64,000 nucleotides of DNA from Sambucus nigra (GCA_949130495.1 OX422216.1:103671967-103735966); one strand, 5' to 3'. Shown: positions 44,200-57,142, counted from the first letter of the stretch. Translations and numbers: made by a program. Notes: generated by a model from the letters alone, not told the origin.

Positions 44200-46080
44200 T
44201 CTTGAAGAACATTCTTCTCATTCTTTAAAGTTTCCTCTTTTTAAAATAAAATTAATAATTATGGTTATCTTTACCACAAACGGATCTTCCAAAAGACTCG
44301 GATGAATTTTGATCCTTTTGACTTCAAAATGTTTTATTAATGTTATTCTTAGTTTTTGGAAGCAACTTAGGTTAAAACTTTTCCTTTTGTTTTTGTTTTG
44401 GAGGTTGTACCTTGGTTGATATCTTAACACAAGACTTGATCTCAAAGGGTGTTTCAAGTTTTCCTTTTAACTTATCATTTGAATTTGAGAAAACAATTCC
44501 AAATTTATCTTTTTACTTGACCATGTTCCAAAGGACTTTTTCAAGTTTATTTGATCTTTCATCCAATTCCATTTTAACATATTTTTCTTCTTTCAACTCA
44601 ATTAAAAATTTCTCAAAGTCAACCTTTAGAACCATAATTTTCAACTCAATTTCACTCTTTTCTTTCTCAATAATATCATTATCTTTATTTATTAAAGATA
44701 GTATTTAAGCCATTCATGAAGTTAACTAATTCTCAATTCTTATATTGAGATTTTTTAAATATTTTTTAAAAGTATTCTCTTTCCCAACTTGAAAAACTTT
44801 TAATTTTGACATAAGTTTTATGTTCAGTCTTTTCAATTTTGATGATTCTTGATATGATTTATCAAAATATTTACTCAAACTTTCATCATCATTTTTAGTA
44901 TCACGTGAAGAATTAGAACAGGAATATAAGAATTAATATCAGTAACAGATTGTATCACTATGATTTTAAAAGTGAGGCTTATCATTCAAGGGATTTTGAA
45001 GATGTTCAATGGGAATCTCATTGACTTTAGTATCATGCAATCTTACTTTATGATCACCAACTTCCAACTTATCAGGCATAGCCATAAATTCAATGGCATT
45101 GTCACTCGCTGAACTCGATACCGATGTCCTTTCTAAATTACTAAGACTAACCTTATACAATTTCTTCTTCTTCTTCTTCTTCTTCTTCTTCTTCTTCTTC
45201 TTCTAAAATCCAATAGCCTTTTTAATCTTCTTTAAATGAGAGGAATGAACATGTATGTGATGACTAACACCACCCAAACCATAACATTTACCATTTTCTC
45301 TTAGCTTCCCTCTTCTTTGATCTGAAGAACTCCTCTACGCATGACCTTTATGCCTGTGCTGAAAGAAACTTGATTTTCTAGGATTAAATTTCTTTTAAAT
45401 TTTTTGTATTGTATAACATGCTAATTGTTTTAACAAAAAGATTCATGTCCTTATCAATACAAGCATTGGTATTCTTTCCACCCTCTTCAACCACTTTTTT
45501 GTCTCTTGACTCAGCCTTAAAAGCTAATTATTTCTTCAATTTCACAATTTTAACCTTCTCTTGTTCACATGTTTGAAGTGAACATACTAACTCATCTAAC
45601 TTATATGGATATACATTCAAAATCTCAATACGGACAACCACCTTCGTATGAAACATGTCATTGATCTCAAAAGATTTTTGACTAGGCGATTCTCTTGGAT
45701 CCTATATTAAAGATTAAAATAAGCATTGACTACCTCTGCCAACCGAGTGTAGTACTCATCAAAACTTTCTTCTTCACTTACTTTTATCTTCTTAAAGTTA
45801 TCCATAAGTTTTTGTAGCTTTTCCCTCTTAACCATCGAGGTGACCTCATGAGTAATTCCTAGAATACCCCATTTCTCTTTGGTTATTTCACAATTAAGAA
45901 TCCGATTGTACTCTTGAGTACTCATGGAAGAAAATAAGACATTTAAAGCAATCGAGTCGTAATTGCATGCCATATTTTCGCCTCACACTAATTAGCACTA
46001 GGCTTTCTCTCAAAGACTCCATTAACATGAACCAATCTATTCAACGCTCATCCAAACGCGCTCATGCCTAAATCTTAAAT
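44200..46080 (-). pseudogene. SIRE/copia-like gag remnant
   Basis: The frame from 45973 reads MACNYDSIALNVLFSSM, EYNRILNCEITKEKWGIL, THEVTSMVKREKLQKLMDN and EEESFDEYYTRLAEVVNAY, a UBN2-type copia gag. A decayed zinc knuckle, CYGLGGVSHH, lies near 45270 with its second Cys replaced. A (GAA)n-encoded Lys/Glu/Arg run follows, and then a coiled-coil-like C-terminus (near 44650, EKSEIELKIMVLKVDFEKFL). The frame is broken many times. The solo LTR at 46244 separates this gag from its presumed leader. Confidence 0.7.
45159..45204. repeat. (CTT)n microsatellite in gag remnant
   Basis: About 14 CTT units. On the minus strand this is a GAA run inside the gag frame, following the knuckle. Confidence 0.95.
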
Positions 46081-47436
46081 GAGTTCACTTTTTTTTACTT
46101 TTCAATAGCCATAGTTGTTCCCATTAAAATGAAGTGGGAGATTGGTGGAATCGCCAATACACATTATGTCCATCTCAATAAGCTATACAGACATAAACTC
46201 ACAAACAAATAAAGCACAAAATAGATCTAAAAACCAAAATCTCTGTAACACCCCGTATTTTTGACGATTTAAATAATTATGTGATTTATTATTATTATGG
46301 GAATAAGTATACGATTAATTATTGTTGTTGGATTAATTAAATTAAAATGCGAGAAATTAATTTGTTATTAATCCGGATTAAAATAATTATTAACTAGCGT
46401 GCCAAGGGTTAATACTTATTGTTGAGAATTATTGAATATTACTGCGGGATATGTAATATGGAATTATAACATTTGATAAATTGTCAGAAGTGAGAAATGC
46501 GGCAGTTTGATAATTTAAGTCTGACACGCGTGTGAGTCATGTCGGGACTAATTGAATAGAATAAAAAGATAATTTATTTGTATTAACTGGAATGGTCATT
46601 TCGAGTGCGCCGTTGAGTCCAGGAGGGTCGAGATAGTCAAAATAGTATACCCGGGTGTTTAGTTTGGGTCCTAGGGCAATTTTAGGCCTAACCGGCACCC
46701 CGAGAGGACATTATGGTAAATTGTATTTTTGGGCTAAATTAATGGACGAAAATTAAGAGTAATTATATCAGCCGAGGAAAGTCCATTAGGGTTAAGAAGT
46801 TACAGGAAGTTAAGAATGGCTATAGGTGGTGTGAGGGAGAGCTAATTCCAAGAGAAAAGGGTCAAGATAACACCACCTTGCACAATCACCACCACCACCG
46901 TGTAGATCGGGACAAGGGGAACACACCCATACCAACATCACCAACGGATCAGACCATCATATGCGAGGCAAGTGTTTATTACTTGCTTTCTTTTAGCAAT
47001 AATCATACTCATGTTAGAATAGGTGAAATTAATCATGATTTAATGCAATTGGATGAAAATTGGATATTTAAATTATGATTAAGGACTAGGTTAATTGATG
47101 GTTGAAATTCCTTCATGTATGTAGAGGATTAATCACGAAATTGAATTATATATTGATGAATGAATCTGGGTTGATTAGGTTCCTTAATTGAAAATTTGGG
47201 AACTAGGGTTCATATGAATTGATTTGGGGATTTTATATAATTATGATGATTTATGACGAATTAATGATCCTAGGAGGTTAGGAATGATTTATAACCTGTT
47301 AGGTGTTGATGGGTATTGATGATGAGGCATTGGGTGTTGAATCTTAGAGGTTTTTTAGGTCCAAAAATGGTAGAAACCGCTGAAATTTGGTGAAGAAGAC
47401 GAAACAGTGGGTCTCGGGCAAAGTCGCGCGAAGGGG

Positions 47437-47517
47437 TTCAAATGAGATGGGGAAGTCGCGCGAAGTGGTTCGAACGACATGTCATTCTAGTTCGAACGAC
47501 ATGTCATCTGGTTCGAG
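47437..47517. repeat. TTCGAA-core cluster in solo LTR
   Basis: TTCAAA at 47437, TTCGAA at 47469 and 47491, TTCGAG at 47512 (last intervals 22 and 21). The full units read GTTCGAACGACATGTCAT. Two GTCGCGCGAAG.GGTTC units precede them. Confidence 0.8.
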
Positions 47518-47819
47518 CGACAGAAGGAATTTTTGGGAATTTTCTTAGAGTCTAGTTTTGAGTTTACCGGTTTATTGGAGTGAGAGAAACTTCCAAATAG
47601 TAAATTTAAATAAGATGCAATTTCGGAAAAGTATGTGAGAATAAATACTTTAATTATTTCAGTATAGAGAGAATATACTTTGGAGATTACGAGAGAGATA
47701 GTAATCTAAATATTTATTCTATACGTAGAGATGAGATTAAAATACTATGAGGAGTATATATGTAGGTTGGAGAAATACCTATAAATTATAATAGGATGTG
47801 TGTATGCCTATTATGGGAA

Positions 47820-48102
47820 ATTATTGTTAAGAGCACTAATGGGTGATAACCCGGGGGTGCAAGAATCTTATAGTTAAACGCACTAATGAGTGAGAACTCG
47901 GGGGTGCAGAGTGCTTCTATTGTTAAGTGTACTAATGGGTGATAACCCGGGGGTACAAGGATGATTATTGTTAGGCGCACTAATGGGTGATAACTCGGGG
48001 GTGCTAGATTATTATTGATAGGTGCATTAATGGGTGCTAACCTGGGGATGCAGGATTTTCTTAATAGGTGCACTAATGGGTCTTAGCCCGGGGGTGCATG
48101 AT
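47820..48102 (+). repeat. tandem array of ~50-bp units in solo LTR
   Basis: Six units contain G(C/T)(A/G)CTAATGGGTGATAAC followed by C(C/T)(C/G)GGGGGTGCA-like strings. A seventh, diverged unit lies at about 48205-48240. Arrays like this are common in long plant LTRs. Confidence 0.85.
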
Positions 48103-48591
48103 TATATATATATATAGGGATGTTTATATATATATATATATATGTGAACTTATGAATATTTCTATTGTGTGAAACTAGTAGACTTGGTAATAATAATAAT
48201 CATTACATTGCACCAAGTGGTCTTAACCTAAGGGTGCAGGATTAGTGTATATATATAGGGATGGTGAGACTATATATATGTATAAGTGTACTTGGGTAAC
48301 TTTCTACTTTGTGAAACTAGTAGATAAAATGTAAATGAGAAATAAAATAATCTCAGTGGATAAAAGATTAACAATTCAAATGGTGAATAATGAAACTTAG
48401 TATGTGAGATAAACAATCTGAATAACGTATTGTATGGGCGATACGGGAATACTACTAGTGAGCATAGTTAGTATTAGTATGGTTTCTGACTAGTTAGACT
48501 GGGAGGTATAACTAGGAGGAGATTAGATGTACGTTAGGCGTGCTCAATAGATGAGAGGTGAGAAACTCATGTGGGAGTTCGATAACTAACA

Positions 48592-48605
48592 TGCGTGTAA
48601 GACTT
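48592..48605. repeat. 14-bp target-site duplication (left) of L1
   Basis: TGCGTGTAAGACTT, identical to 49967-49980. Confidence 0.92.
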
Positions 48606-49966
48606 TTTTTTTTGGTAACTAAATATATTGAAGAGAAAGAAATATACAAGGTGAAGAACACCAAGCCCAAAGGCTAGTAACCAGAAGGTGGGGCATACCC
48701 CCCCTCCCAACAAACATCAACAAAGGAAATCAAAAGAAAACAAAAACAACCCCAAAACATCAACAAAGGAAATCAAAAGAAAATAACATTAGAGGTACAA
48801 CATGGATTGAGGAATCCCCCATTGGTTGCAGACCATCCAATTGGTGTAGCTTCTGTTAGTGTTCTTCCAAGTACTAATCTTGATCTTCATCATATTATTA
48901 ATCTCATTCATGAGCTAACCAGGAGTTCTAGCCCCTCTGCTGTGCAACCTACCATTCCTTTCCATCCAAATACAATAGATGGTAGTAGTGAAAGATAGAG
49001 TTCTGACTTTGTTGATGAGTTTATTGTTGTTAGCATACTCCACAGACCTCTCCAGCTCTCTCTCCCACGTCCCTATATTCCTGTAGCATTGGTTTCTGCA
49101 AAGAACTTCCATCCACACCTCCTTAGCGTATGGGCAGTCAACAAGTATGTGCGATAAAGTTTCAGTCCCACTAGTGCATAACAGGCAATTATTGTTGTCC
49201 ACTATCCCCCACTCCATTAATTTATCTTTGGTAATAAGACTTCTTCTGCAGGCCAGCCAAGAGATGAAAGAGCATTTAGGTATGTTGGCACGGTTCCATA
49301 CCAACCTATTCCATTCCACCTCAGTGTTGTGACTGCAAATAGCCTTATAGGCAGATTGAATGGATAATATTCCATTGGTAGAAGGTACCCAAGTTACCAC
49401 ATCCTCATGATGAGAAATAACTGAAAGAGCGGCATTCTGGATGTCATTAAGCTCCCACGTAACTGTGGAAGGCCACCTCCAATTCGTACCACTAATGAAA
49501 TCAGCCACCTTGGCATAGGAGTTGCTGGCTGCATCATAAATGGTCCTATCCCCAAATAAAGGTTGTAGAGGTCCAAGAGGGTGCCAGTTATCATGCCAAA
49601 TAAAAGTGTTGTTACCATTACCAATGATAGACTTAATGAGAGGTCTGCTCTCCCTCCTCATTTTCAGAATTTTCCTCCATGTCCATCAGCAATCGCTAGG
49701 AATAGCAATCGCCCAGAAGCTCCTTCTCTTGATTTTATACATGTGACACCATTTCACCCAAAGACTCTCTTTATTATTGCACATATTCTATATATGTTTC
49801 ATCATAGAAGCCTTATTCCATTACTCAATACATTTAATCCCCAACCCTCCCTCGGATTTAGGCTTACATACCTTACTCCAAGCCACTTTGGCCCCACTAT
49901 GCTTCAGGTCAGAACCATGCCAGATGAAGTCTCTAATCAGCTGGTCAATATCTTTAATGACTCCTT
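48606..49966 (-). mobile_element. 5'-truncated L1-type LINE
   Basis: The T run at its left end is the complement of the poly(A) tail, and a 14-bp duplication brackets the unit. Only the ORF2 C-terminus and a 3' region remain. The 3' region has a duplicated ACATCAACAAAGGAAATCAA block (48712 and about 48758). Confidence 0.92.
48915..49950 (-). pseudogene. L1 ORF2 C-terminus (zf-RVT domain)
   Basis: The 248-codon frame from 49661 contains IIGNGNNTFIWHDNWHPLGP, WRWPSTVTWEL, AYKAICSHNTEVEWNRLVW, IPKCSFISWLACRRSLITKD and CLLCTSGTETLSHILVDCPY, then TIYCIWMERNGR. This is the zf-RVT domain with its C-x2-C...H...C pattern. Upstream RT-tail sequence continues, decayed, to about 49950. It is the same family as the L1 at 12868 but a separate copy. 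Confidence 0.88.
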
Positions 49967-49980
49967 TGCGTGTAAGACTT
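49967..49980. repeat. 14-bp target-site duplication (right) of L1
   Basis: TGCGTGTAAGACTT, as at 48592-48605. Confidence 0.92.
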
Positions 49981-52689
49981 GTTTTAAGAACCAGTTTTAA
50001 ATACTTGCTAAATCATTTTTTACACCTCGGGCTCTGACCCGTTTCTTGTATTTCTCCTCTCTTTTCCTATACATATATGTATTAGTACAGGTGCCTAGCC
50101 ACAAGGAGACCGATTCTAGATCCTTGGATGGTTTGCCGAGCTGCAGCTGTTGTGGAACTTGCGGGTTATTGAGATTAGACACTTCTCTCATTTTACTCAG
50201 TTCCTAGTTCAGATACTTCAGTTCGGGCATGTGTCGTCCATCCTCATTAGCGGAATTGTACTCAGTTCCTTTGTAGTTCTTTTCTGTTGGATTGAGTATT
50301 TATTTTACTTTTGTTTGTGACTTTGAACTGGAAGGTTTTATCCAGTCTTAATTATTCAGTATTTAACTCAATCAGCATTCATTTCTTATGTGTGGTTTAT
50401 AACTCAATGTTCATAAATTAATTGAATTAATTGGTTTCAAATTAAATTGGGAAATGTTTTGATAGTGGCTTAATTAAATTTTAGGTAATTAATTGGAATT
50501 AAGTTTTCGACAGTGATGCTAAGAATGAACCAACTGAACATTCTATTATAAATTTTATAAAGGACTGATCACCCGATATTTAATTGGGCGGGGTGTCACA
50601 ATCACACAAATTCTAAAAATAAGGATATACTTAAGAACGTGAATGACTTCAAGAACATTACGCTATAATACTAATTAAGGACCTAAGATCTATAGTTCGT
50701 ATCTAAAATAGCACCAATTAAAACCAATTTTGACCAATTCAAAATTCTAGAACCCTAGATTTATGAAAAACATGTAGAAAACAAATGTAATCCGTTATAT
50801 TCAATTGAATAAGTGTAAACATGCTTGAATCTCAAAAATGGGTTTTAAATGGCTTAAAGTACACAAAGTTAGATATATTCTAATTAATTGTTAATTAACT
50901 AGATTAGAATATTTAATGTTTAATTAAACCTACTGCATTATGGAATAATCCTAGATCTAGGTGCAAAAGTGTGTAATCTTAAATTTATAAGAAAAACCCT
51001 ACACGGGGAAGAAAAATCTCGAATTCATGTTATCGCTCATTCAATTTGATAAGAACAATATTAAAAGATGTAAGAAGATAACTCTCACTTGTCTCCTTTA
51101 CAATTAATTACCTATGCATGTAAAAAATTTCACTATTGAGTGAAAAAATACTTCGAAGCTCCGCCAAAATGGTGAGGAAATCCATTCCCCTATTATACAT
51201 CGCACCTTGAGGCAATTCCTCTAATAAATTACTGAGATAAATAAAACTAACACAACATTTTGTTTTTATCTGAATTCTGAACTAGACTAAAGTTGAATCT
51301 AAAACTAACACAACATTTTGTTATTAATCATTACTTAAGACCTTCTTTCAATATGCACACACATTGTGTTTAGAAAATACTCATTTTCCTTCGAAAGCCT
51401 CATATAACACACGCTTTTTTTCATTATGATTCAAACCTCATTAGGTAGCTTAAACATCATTTTCTCATCTTATTCCATTCCATGTTGCCACATGAATATT
51501 AAACATTTAATGCATTAGTAATTCAATGAATTAATACCATTCTTTTATGCCTCTTTCATGAATATTCAATTCTTTAGGTATTATGTTGATGCACACACCC
51601 GTCACAACACACGCACACCCACGGTTTTACAGAATTTCACCATCCGGCACCGAGTGCTAAGTAAACTGCAATTTCTTTGGGGGGTTCACCCAAGGGACAG
51701 CATAGCCCTGCTTAATTATTTAACCTAGCATCATCCAGTATCATTACCTTTGCCAATGTGTTCAATATTTTCATAATGTTCACATTATTCCACTTTCCTT
51801 TTTACCCGTCAGAAGCCAAAACTCGGGAATTTACCGCCCCATCTTGTGTTACACTTTGAAATTTACTATTTCATTTCCTTTGCATTTTAACCTTGCTTTT
51901 TATTTCAAAAATCATTTCCATCTAGGACCACTTTGTGTAACATCCTTTTCATTATTTTTATTTCATAAAAATGTTTCACATTAAGTAAAATTATCATTTT
52001 ACCCATTTGTTTCCAAAATCCCCTTTTACTCTATTTCTCAAGTGTTAATTTCAACCAAATATACTATTAAGTTATACACACCAACTTCTTAAGTGTTTTA
52101 ACCCTTTAACACCTTTTAACACTTGGAGTAATCTCTTAACTTGATTGGAAACACCTTACACTTTTAATCCTTTAATTCCATAAGTGTTAATATTTCACAA
52201 TATTAGTAAGTTACACTCACTAACAATTTCACTTACCCATTAACACTTAATGAATACTTTTTGTAAAAAAATTATCATTTTCTTTAACTTGATATGTAGT
52301 CTTTTAACCTTATTCTCATCATACCTTTTAGTACCAATTACACACTTTGAAGACTAAAAGCTTAACTTCTTTAATTTCTTGTTTAAATCCAAGAAAGCCT
52401 TCTCTAAACTTGTTTATATATATAATATCAAAATACTACAAGTTTATATGCATGAGAAGATGAATTTTAGACTAAAAAAAAAATCCTATTCCATAGTTTA
52501 AGCATATATCTCTCCAAATATTTTCCAAGCTAAATCATCATTTACAAACATTTTATTTCATAAAATGTTTTTCATCAACATTATTAGAAAACACACTATT
52601 TTCATAAAATATCAACTTTTTCCCATTTCAATCCTTTAAATGATTTTCCTTTCTTCATTTAAAAAAATAACACTCTCCCAACATTTTTA

Positions 52690-52930
52690 TTCCATAAAAA
52701 TATATATGTTCAATTTTACTAGGAAAATAACGTAAATAATAATTTCCTACATTTTTATGGAGATAAACATGTATATTTTATGTTTTACTAGGAAAACTAC
52801 ACAACTAATAATTTCCTACATTTTTATCTTCCATAAAAATGTATATTTTTTGTTTTTACTAGAAGCTACAGAAATAATAATTTCCTACATTTTTATCTTC
52901 CATGAAAATGTATATTTCTGATTTTACTAT
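52690..52930. repeat. ~70-bp tandem array, three units
   Basis: Each unit has TTTTACTAG..., then AATAATTTCCTACATTTTTA or CTAATAATTTCCTACA..., then a CAT..AAATGTATATTT string. Confidence 0.85.
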
Positions 52931-53634
52931 AAGCTTATCATTTTATTCATCGGAATCCTACTCTTAATACTCAACAATAATAAGACTACAATATACACCA
53001 ATAGAGTCTCAAATGTAAAGAGTAGATTATCCCACCTCAAACACTCCAAAAATGGTGGTGGTGTTGAAGAAGATGGGTGACTCCCCCACCTCCAAAGGTG
53101 GACTTAAATGGAGTCACAAAAGCTCCACCATACTAGCTCCAATGAAAGCTCTGAAATACTCCATAAAAACGCACAACAAATCCATCATCTTTCTTCAAGA
53201 ATACTCTCCTCAAATACCCAAAACTCCCAACAACCATTTTTATATTTCATAGATCAATTTTTATTTATGGGGGAGATAACTATTTTTGTGTGAATATATT
53301 TGCTAGGGCCTTTAATGGCTAAAGGCAGCGTACCATAATGTGGGATAGCTTCAAGCTCCTAAGGAGAGAATGGGATTGGCATTTGGTTTTCCCCCACACA
53401 TCTCTCTTATACGCATAATAAGGTTCTAATATCTGATTCATGAAGTTTTGGTCAACAACTTTAATGGCAATAGCAAATTGTCAGACTAATTTTTTGTAGG
53501 TTTAAATTTCCAAGGTTCTTTCTTCCATACCCAAGTCAAAACCCATGATCCATGATAAGTTCCTTTAATCTGCAAAGTCAGACCCTTGTGCTACTGAAAT
53601 TGAAAATGGCAGGACCATCGGACGTTAAGCACCG

Positions 53635-53682
53635 TTCAAACGACGTTCCTTGTCGTTCAAATGACACGCTTCGTCGTTCGAA
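53635..53682. repeat. TTCGAA-core cluster, exact 21-bp spacing
   Basis: TTCAAA at 53635, TTCAAA at 53656, TTCGAA at 53677, each inside (C/G)GTTC(A/G)AA(C/T/A)GAC-like units. Intervals are 21 and 21. Confidence 0.85.
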
Positions 53683-53965
53683 AGACTAACTCTAAAACTT
53701 TTCCATTTTTCCCCCAGTCAGTTTCTAAATTCTTAGAAGAGGCCTACACAAATTATGACAGAAAATCCTATATCCCATAATTCCGTAATTCTCTTTATTC
53801 CACTTCTAGTTCATCACCCCAAAATTTCCAATAGTCATCCTCATGTTTTCAGATCAATTTAACTAGGAACACAACCTAGTCATAATCATCTAAGTCTCTG
53901 TGCATTTTCATATTATCACAACTTTATATGGGGAGTAAATAAAATATTTAGGGTGGTGTATTACA

Positions 53966-54968
53966 CTCTTTGAGTCCTAAATGAGATAAATGTGATTATA
54001 GGCAGCTAATAGGTGAATCTTAAGGACTCCTAACCATTACAAAGATCTTAGACAACCTCAAAGTACCTTAGACTTTAATTTAAGAGTCACAGAGAACATG
54101 ATGATAAATTATATTCAAAATCTAGAGAAATTAATATGAATAATAGATTAGATTAAGTTCATCGTATCAATATTTATTTCTTACACCCATGTAGCATTAC
54201 CTTCCATATATGCTTTAGAGGGAAAATCATTAGCATATCTACCGTCTAGAGTGGGAAAAAGGTTTCTAATATATCTTACTTTTGTTTTGGATTTTGAAAA
54301 TATTATTTATTGGGAAAAAGTAATCTAAAGGGATATCTAACCATTCATTAATAATTATACTTAAATTTTAGTTTTGAAAATTACTTGTACATTTATATAT
54401 AAATAAAAAAGATTTTTACTCAAATAATTTTTGGGTGATGGGAGAAATGAAATCCTTATTTTTGTAAACCTTGAGTAATAAACATGATAAATATATTTTG
54501 GTTGAGTAATATCATAGTTTACATGAAGATGATGTTTTTAAAATGAGCACTATAAACGGGTTAATAGGTATCAATCGAGATAATATCAGTCTTAAAATAG
54601 AGGACTAAATGTGGATGCATAAGGCACACTCCTGTACAAAGACCATAATTTAATCATTGCCAAACTTTCACCTTTAGGCATGCTTAACAACCTAAAGTCT
54701 AACACAATTTAAGTGACAGTTGTCCATAATAAGAGAGTTTTTAAATATTTCCAATGTATACCTTCTACGATGTTAATAAATCCAAGAAACAACACCTAGT
54801 GGATAACTATATGAGGCTTTAAGGGTAGGATGACCTACAAATTCTTCGACATAATAGATTTATCCCCCGACCCTTGAAACTGATTGTTTATTAGTAAAAT
54901 GTTATGGGGAAATTGATATGTGCGAATTGCATTAAAGCCTAAGTGGATTGCCACCATAGCTGATGGCA
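53966..54968. other. AT-rich spacer, nothing recognised
   Basis: No family motif on either strand. It lies between two oppositely oriented LTR-like starts (53965 minus and 54969 plus). Confidence 0.4.
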
Positions 54969-55315
54969 TACAATACTCCAAATATTTTAATGAATAATGG
55001 AGAATATATGAATCGGGGTAATTTTATATGGTTTAAATTTAAGTAAATGAGTGGAATTCGAATTAAATTATCTTTGGAAATTTTTGTCTAACTAATTACA
55101 TACTTAATTGAGTTATAAAGTGGATTTTTGATTAAATCCCGGGGGGGTCTTTTTATGCGCCTTAATAACCAAGAGAGGTTTGGAGGGATTTAGTTATAGT
55201 ATATGTTTTTGGGTGAATTTAGGTGGAGAAGAGATCACAAAAAGGATGAGAAAATATAAGGAAAAAGAGAACAAAGCAGAAATTGGAGAAATGGGGGAAG
55301 GCCTTGCGGCTGGAT

Positions 55316-55382
55316 GCTATAGCGCCAAACTTGGGATATGGTGGTGCCTTGGTTTATAGCAGGTACCATGGCCCGCTATAGC
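55316..55382. repeat. GCTATAGC palindromes
   Basis: GCTATAGC at 55316 and 55375, with a half-matching TTTATAGC at 55353 (last interval 22). The setting, about 350 bp inside the LTR start, is like that of the other clusters. Confidence 0.65.
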
Positions 55383-56787
55383 GAAATCGGGACTTAAGCG
55401 CGCATAGTTTTTTTTTATTTAGGGGCCTTTGTTCCTATTTTATAACCGCATTTTATTTTTTGCAACAGTACCTAAATCAAACCTTATATCCAATTAAAAA
55501 GCCATATTCAAAGCTTCACTTGAGGGCCTTAGGCTTTGGTTTTAGGAGCGCTACAAGAAGCAGAGTTGCTCAGATTTTCGAGATGGCCAAAGAAATCAAG
55601 TTGGATTTTAAAAAATAAACAAAGGCAAGAATACTCTAGTTTTCTCTTTTAATATTTAATGTTTTAAATATTACCTAAACCATGATTATTGTTCAATAAA
55701 AGTGGTTAGATGTTTAATTAGGACCAGGTTAATTGAATTAATTTCCTATTGTTTTTATTTTATATCTAAATTGTGCAAACCCTCTTTTATAATGAGATTA
55801 CTTAGAAAATGCCAATGTGAGCTAAATGTTACAATAGTTATGAAGATGAGATTATTGATATGATAATGGAAAAATTGAATTATATGCCTTATGAACTTTG
55901 ATTTTTAAAATATGAGATATGTGGATACTTGTACCATAAAAATTATTTCGTTATTCTGAATCATATTGTGAGATTATATAAAATGCGTATATATCATTGT
56001 TGTATGAATTGAAAATTTGTATTCGTGGAAATCAAGAAACTTCGTTAGGTAATTTGTAATGATAAATGTTTGGAAATTATTGGGGTATTATTTGAGATTA
56101 ATAGTGGAATGTGTTTATCGACAGGATTATTGTTTTTGTTCCATGTAGTTTGATATTGGGATTTAGAAGTTGATTAATTGTTATTGTTGGCAATTAGCTG
56201 TTACGAGTTAATGACTTTCTTGTAGGGGGATTTAATGGTTGTTATTTTATATATTAAGTGTTCAAAATACATTACTGTATTAATATGTTATTTAAAGTTA
56301 TTAATGTTATCATATGTGTATTAATTATTAATTGTTTGATGCCTTTGAGGGTTGATGGGATATTGGTTAGGACATTGTAAGAGAGGTTATCGAGTGAAAA
56401 TGTTGTGTATAATATTTATGAATTTGTCTATGATTCTTATTTGGCGATGGTACTTAGGTAACTAGATAATAGTTATCATATGCGAGATTTTTTTGTGTGT
56501 AAGTCGATGGATATATGATGTTGAGAGAAGGGATAGGATCGTTGGGATTACTTATGATTGAGATTTTTGGATGGTACTTAGGTTATGAATATATAGAGTT
56601 TGAAATGAATAATATGGTATTTGAAAGTATTTTCATTGAATAAAGAGTTGATTTGAGACTTTAATATAGTAGTTGCTATTTATGAGGATTGTTAGGATTT
56701 GTAGTAAGGTGCTTGGTAAATCTTAAAGTGAGCTAAGAGTCCATGCGATTAATGTATATTTTGGGATTTCTTGGATATAAGTATGTA

Positions 56788-56821
56788 TAGGTTAGGTTAG
56801 GTTAGGTTAGGTTAGGTTAGG
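56788..56821. repeat. (AGGTT)n short tandem repeat
   Basis: Six to seven AGGTT units. In register this equals TTAGG, but it is interstitial and short, and the plant telomere unit is TTTAGGG. Confidence 0.9.
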
Positions 56822-57142
56822 TTTAGTGTTATCAACTCGAACATCCTAATCTAGGTAGAAGTGTATTAAGGGTTCATTATTTGGATTTTATTTATGAGAC
56901 GACCCTCACATAGAGCCTAAAGAAGGTAGGAGTTCAAAATTTAGAATTAGTAAGTTTTGTTCATAAATTCTAATAGTGAGGATATGAATATTGGGTAAGT
57001 GGTTATTGGTTTATATGACATGTGAGTTGGTTATTGAAATGTATGACTTATGAGATTAGATGTTGAAATGTATGACATATATATGAGTTGGGAATTGAAA
57101 CGTATGACTTATAGATTGGACATTCAAAGGTACATTTTTGGA

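Larger units (their letters stand above)
46244..50600 (+). mobile_element. solo LTR, about 3.0 kb, with nested L1
   Basis: It begins TGTAACACCCCG and ends CGGGGTGTCACA, a Del/Tekay-type pair of ends. The flanks are ATCTC (46239-46243) and ATCAC (50601-50605), a 5-bp duplication with one difference. Removing the L1 and one copy of its duplication leaves about 2982 bp. It is related to the minus-strand LTR at 1-579. Its interior has a palindromic cluster (47437-47517) and a tandem array (47820-48100). Confidence 0.85.
50606..53965 (-). mobile_element. LTR-like block, minus orientation (left end unresolved)
   Basis: On the minus strand it starts TGTAATACACCACCC at 53965, an LTR-like start. It contains a palindromic cluster 280-330 bp in and a tandem array at 52690-52930. 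Its left part may instead be the leader and 5' LTR of the gag remnant at 44200-46080: a decayed primer-site-like TTAGTATTATAGC lies (minus) near 50670. A direct repeat AAAACTAACACAACATTTTG occurs at 51245 and 51303. No coding motif was found. Confidence 0.45.

Noticed and set aside
56788..56821. Telomere-like TTAGG repeat
   Set aside because: Only 6-7 units, interstitial, and plants use TTTAGGG (or rarer variants). It is a simple short tandem repeat.
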